From assembly GCA_038324385.1 (NCBI GenBank), contig JBBQHX010000069.1, forward strand, positions 1 to 14,922: 14,922 nt of DNA, in the 5' to 3' direction. The position numbers and the translations under genes were made by a program. Below the pieces are notes generated by a model, which saw only the letters and a program-made list of their open reading frames with translations, ran no database searches and was not told the DNA's origin. The stretch comes from JBBQHX01 sp038324385 (GTDB lineage Bacteria > Gemmatimonadota > Gemmatimonadetes > Gemmatimonadales > Gemmatimonadaceae). Shown one piece after another: positions 13,295-14,922 of this stretch. How positions within the stretch are numbered: position 1 is the stretch's first letter; each line of letters starts with the position of its first letter.

Positions 13295-14535
13295 GGCGGC
13301 GCGCGCGCTACACGAGTGCGGTGGCGCTGGGGCTGCTCGCCAGCGCCGGCGTCGCGCGCGCGCAGGGCACGCCCGCCCGCCCGGCCCCGACAGCTCCCGC
13401 GCCCGAGCGCGAGTATCAGGTGCTGGTCGCGTCGGAGTCTACCGACGAGATCGCACTGGTGGCCTTCGGGCCCGCCGGCTCGCGCGTCGTGCGCACGATC
13501 CCCATCGGACTCCGGCCGTCGGAGCCCGATGGGCCGCACGGCCTCGCCGTCTCGCCCGATGGCCGCTTCTTCTACAGCACCACGGCGCACGGGCTGCCGT
13601 TCGGCACGCTGTGGAAGTTCGACATGGCCACGGGGGAGCCGGTGGGGCAGGTGGAACTGGGGAACTTTCCCGCTTCGATGCAGCTCACCCCGGACGGCAC
13701 CCTGGCGTTCGTGGTGAACTTCAATCTGCACGGCGACATGGTGCCGAGTACGGTGTCGGTGGTGGCGACCGGCCCGATGCTGGAGATCGCGCGAATCGAG
13801 ACGTGCACGATGCCGCACGGCTCGCGCCTCACGCGTGACGGCCGCAAGCACTACTCGACCTGCATGATGGATGACCTCCTCGTCGAGATCGACACGCACA
13901 CGCTCGAGGTCGCGCGGCACTTCCACGTCGGCGCCGGCAACGAGCATGGCGGTGCGGGCGCGCCGGGGAAGGAGGAAGGGAAGGACCACGGCGACCATCA
14001 TGCGGCGCATCATCCACCGGCTGTCCCCGCGGCGGCTCCATCGGCCGCGCCGGGCGCGGCCGCTCCTGCGCACGATGCGGCCAACCACGCCGCGGCGACC
14101 TGCTCGCCGACCTGGTCGGTCCCGTCCGCGTCAGGCGACCGCGTCTGGGTCGCCTGCAACCGGAGCGACGAGATCGTCGAAGTGGATGGGCAGACGTGGG
14201 CCCTGCGCCGTCGCATCGCTGCGGGTCCGGGAGTCTACAACGTCGCGGTGACCAGCGACTCGCGGCTGCTTGTGGCGACGAACAAGCGCGGGCAGTCGGT
14301 CTCGCTGATCGACGTCGAGAGCGGCAAGGAACTCGCGCGGATCCCGACGCTGCGCCGAATCGTTCACGGCGTGACCATCTCGCCTGACGACCGCTATGCC
14401 TTCATCTCGGTCGAGGGGATCGGCTCCGAGCCCGGCACGGTCGAGATGATCGATCTCCAGCGCCGCGCGCGCGTGACCAGTGCCGACGTGGGGCAGCAGG
14501 CGGGCGGGATCGATTTGTTGCCGTCTGGGGGCTGA
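13291..14535 (+). CDS. Secreted YVTN/YncE-like beta-propeller protein with His-rich insert
   Basis: Exported protein of 414 residues. It has a classic signal peptide: MRRRAR, a hydrophobic core, and cleavage after GVARA (residue 24). The rest is a YVTN/YncE-type propeller with blades visible as HGLAVSPDGRFFYST (83-97), MQLTPDGTLAFVVNF (130-144), HGSRLTRDGRKHYSTC (176-191), YNVAVTSDSRLLVATN and VHGVTISPDDRYAFIS. Between blades lies an insert, about residues 210-268, with ten His plus Glu, Asp, Ala and Pro, including KDHGDHHAAHHPP. It looks flexible and metal-binding. Four Cys (172, 191, 271, 289) may form disulfides; TCTMPHG and TCMMDD put Met and His beside two of them. The function of this branch is unknown. 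The start overlaps the previous stop (ATGA), so the two proteins are made together. Confidence 0.85.
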   Translation: MRRRARYTSAVALGLLASAGVARAQGTPARPAPTAPAPEREYQVLVASESTDEIALVAFGPAGSRVVRTIPIGLRPSEPDGPHGLAVSPDGRFFYSTTAHGLPFGTLWKFDMATGEPVGQVELGNFPASMQLTPDGTLAFVVNFNLHGDMVPSTVSVVATGPMLEIARIETCTMPHGSRLTRDGRKHYSTCMMDDLLVEIDTHTLEVARHFHVGAGNEHGGAGAPGKEEGKDHGDHHAAHHPPAVPAAAPSAAPGAAAPAHDAANHAAATCSPTWSVPSASGDRVWVACNRSDEIVEVDGQTWALRRRIAAGPGVYNVAVTSDSRLLVATNKRGQSVSLIDVESGKELARIPTLRRIVHGVTISPDDRYAFISVEGIGSEPGTVEMIDLQRRARVTSADVGQQAGGIDLLPSGG

Positions 14536-14564
14536 TCCGCTCTCACGGTTGATCTGCTCTCACG
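14533..14564 (+). repeat. Tandem 15-base direct repeat at the stop of the propeller operon
   Basis: TGATCCGCTCTCACG (14533-14547) is followed at 14550-14564 by TGATCTGCTCTCACG, 14 of 15 identical. The first copy contains the TGA stop. It looks like a small local duplication. Confidence 0.6.
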
Positions 14565-14762
14565 CCGGTGGCGAGTTGGATCGGATTGACCGCAGACGAC
14601 GCAGAGGACGACGAGGTACCACGGAAGGGCAAGGGGAATCGTGAGCTCGGACCGGTCGTCGGCAAATGGGATCGTGAACAGGGGGAGCGGCCGACTGTGG
14701 CCATTCCCCCTGTTCATTTAGTGATCGATCGCGAAGAGCAGGGAGCAGGCGCCACCGGATTC
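14536..14762. other. Convergent intergenic region
   Basis: Gap of 227 bases between the propeller operon and the minus-strand peptidase gene. It holds the 15-base direct repeat, an imperfect 9-base triple repeat at 14591-14617 (CGCAGACGA, CGCAGAGGA, CGACGAGGT) and the strong hairpin at 14675-14716. Open frames in it have no coding character. Confidence 0.5.
14675..14716. terminator. Probable bidirectional terminator
   Basis: A 12-bp perfect outer stem (TGAACAGGGGGA with TCCCCCTGTTCA), one wobble and one mismatch, then four GC pairs (GGCC/GGCC) and a 6-nt loop. On the plus strand TTTA follows immediately. It sits between two convergent genes and can serve both. Confidence 0.7.
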
Positions 14763-14922
14763 CTACCGCCGCACGAGCGACGTCGGGAAGACCACCGCAC
14801 TCTCGTTGCCGTCGCGAGCGACGGTGGCAACGCCGAACAGGTAGTTGTCGATCACGATGTTCTCGAGCGTGAAGCGCGTCGTGCCGGCGGGAACGAAGCG
14901 CGAGTGCTGCCACTGGGGCGCT
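14763..14922 (-). CDS. C-terminal end of a probable M28-family peptidase (partial)
   Basis: The minus-strand frame runs from the window edge to a TAG at 14765-14763, giving 52 complete codons and no start. It reads APQWQHSRFVPAGTTRFTLE, then NIVIDNYLFGVATVARDGNE, then SAVVFPTSLVRR. The pattern DNYLFGVATVARDGNESAVVFP is typical of the end of secreted M28 zinc aminopeptidase-like proteins with a C-terminal fibronectin-like strand set. The catalytic domain would lie outside the window, so the peptidase call rests on the tail alone. It could instead be another protein with the same type III-like terminal domain. It faces the propeller operon across a strong hairpin. Confidence 0.65.
   Translation of the reverse strand, partial: APQWQHSRFVPAGTTRFTLENIVIDNYLFGVATVARDGNESAVVFPTSLVRR

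Overview
The window is GC-rich, densely coded bacterial chromosome. Nothing in it is plasmid-like, phage-like or CRISPR-like, and I see no rRNA or tRNA gene. The gene families (secreted LVIvD and YVTN beta-propeller proteins with Ig-like domains, the C-terminus of a probable M28 peptidase, a DUF2892/SRPBCC fusion, PfpI and NTF2-like stress-type proteins), the base composition and the frequent GTG starts suggest a Gemmatimonadota or similar soil or environmental bacterium. That placement is inference from style, not a marker gene.

Layout. (1) Positions 1-2489, minus strand: an operon-like run of holB (DNA polymerase III delta prime), moaC (molybdenum cofactor synthesis), a membrane-anchored lytic transglycosylase, and probably the first codons of one more gene cut by the window edge. 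holB and moaC share a GTGA stop/start overlap. (2) Positions 2670-3615, plus strand: an 83-residue charged protein, then a PfpI/DJ-1 family protein, divergent from holB. (3) Positions 3689-5038, minus strand: an NTF2/SnoaL-like protein and an orphan nucleotidyltransferase-fold protein. (4) Positions 5273-6091, plus strand: a calcineurin-like metallophosphoesterase, ended by a perfect 19-bp inverted repeat that also faces the next, convergent unit. (5) Positions 6166-10680, minus strand: purE-purK-ackA-flavin/PNPOx protein, then, after a hairpin and with its own strong ribosome binding site, a DUF2892/SRPBCC membrane protein. (6) Positions 10808-11071, minus strand: a small membrane protein. 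(7) Positions 11285-14535, plus strand: a secreted Ig-like/LVIvD propeller protein and a secreted YVTN/YncE-like propeller protein with a histidine-rich insert, joined by an ATGA overlap. (8) Positions 14763-14922, minus strand: the C-terminal end of a probable M28-family peptidase, facing the previous unit across a strong hairpin.

Working together: purE and purK perform consecutive steps of purine synthesis (AIR to N5-CAIR to CAIR). ackA and the flavin-binding protein appear to be co-transcribed with them. The 83-residue protein and the PfpI protein form a likely two-gene unit. The two propeller genes are translationally coupled and both exported, so they are the best candidates for a functional pair of unknown role. 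No gene-free stretch exceeds 300 bases; the longest gaps (5039-5272, 11072-11284 and 14536-14762) are described below.

I found no clear new defence or mobile system. The most interesting signals are the coupled propeller pair with its repeated histidines and His-rich loop, and an identical nine-residue C-terminal motif in two unrelated proteins, encoded by different codons.
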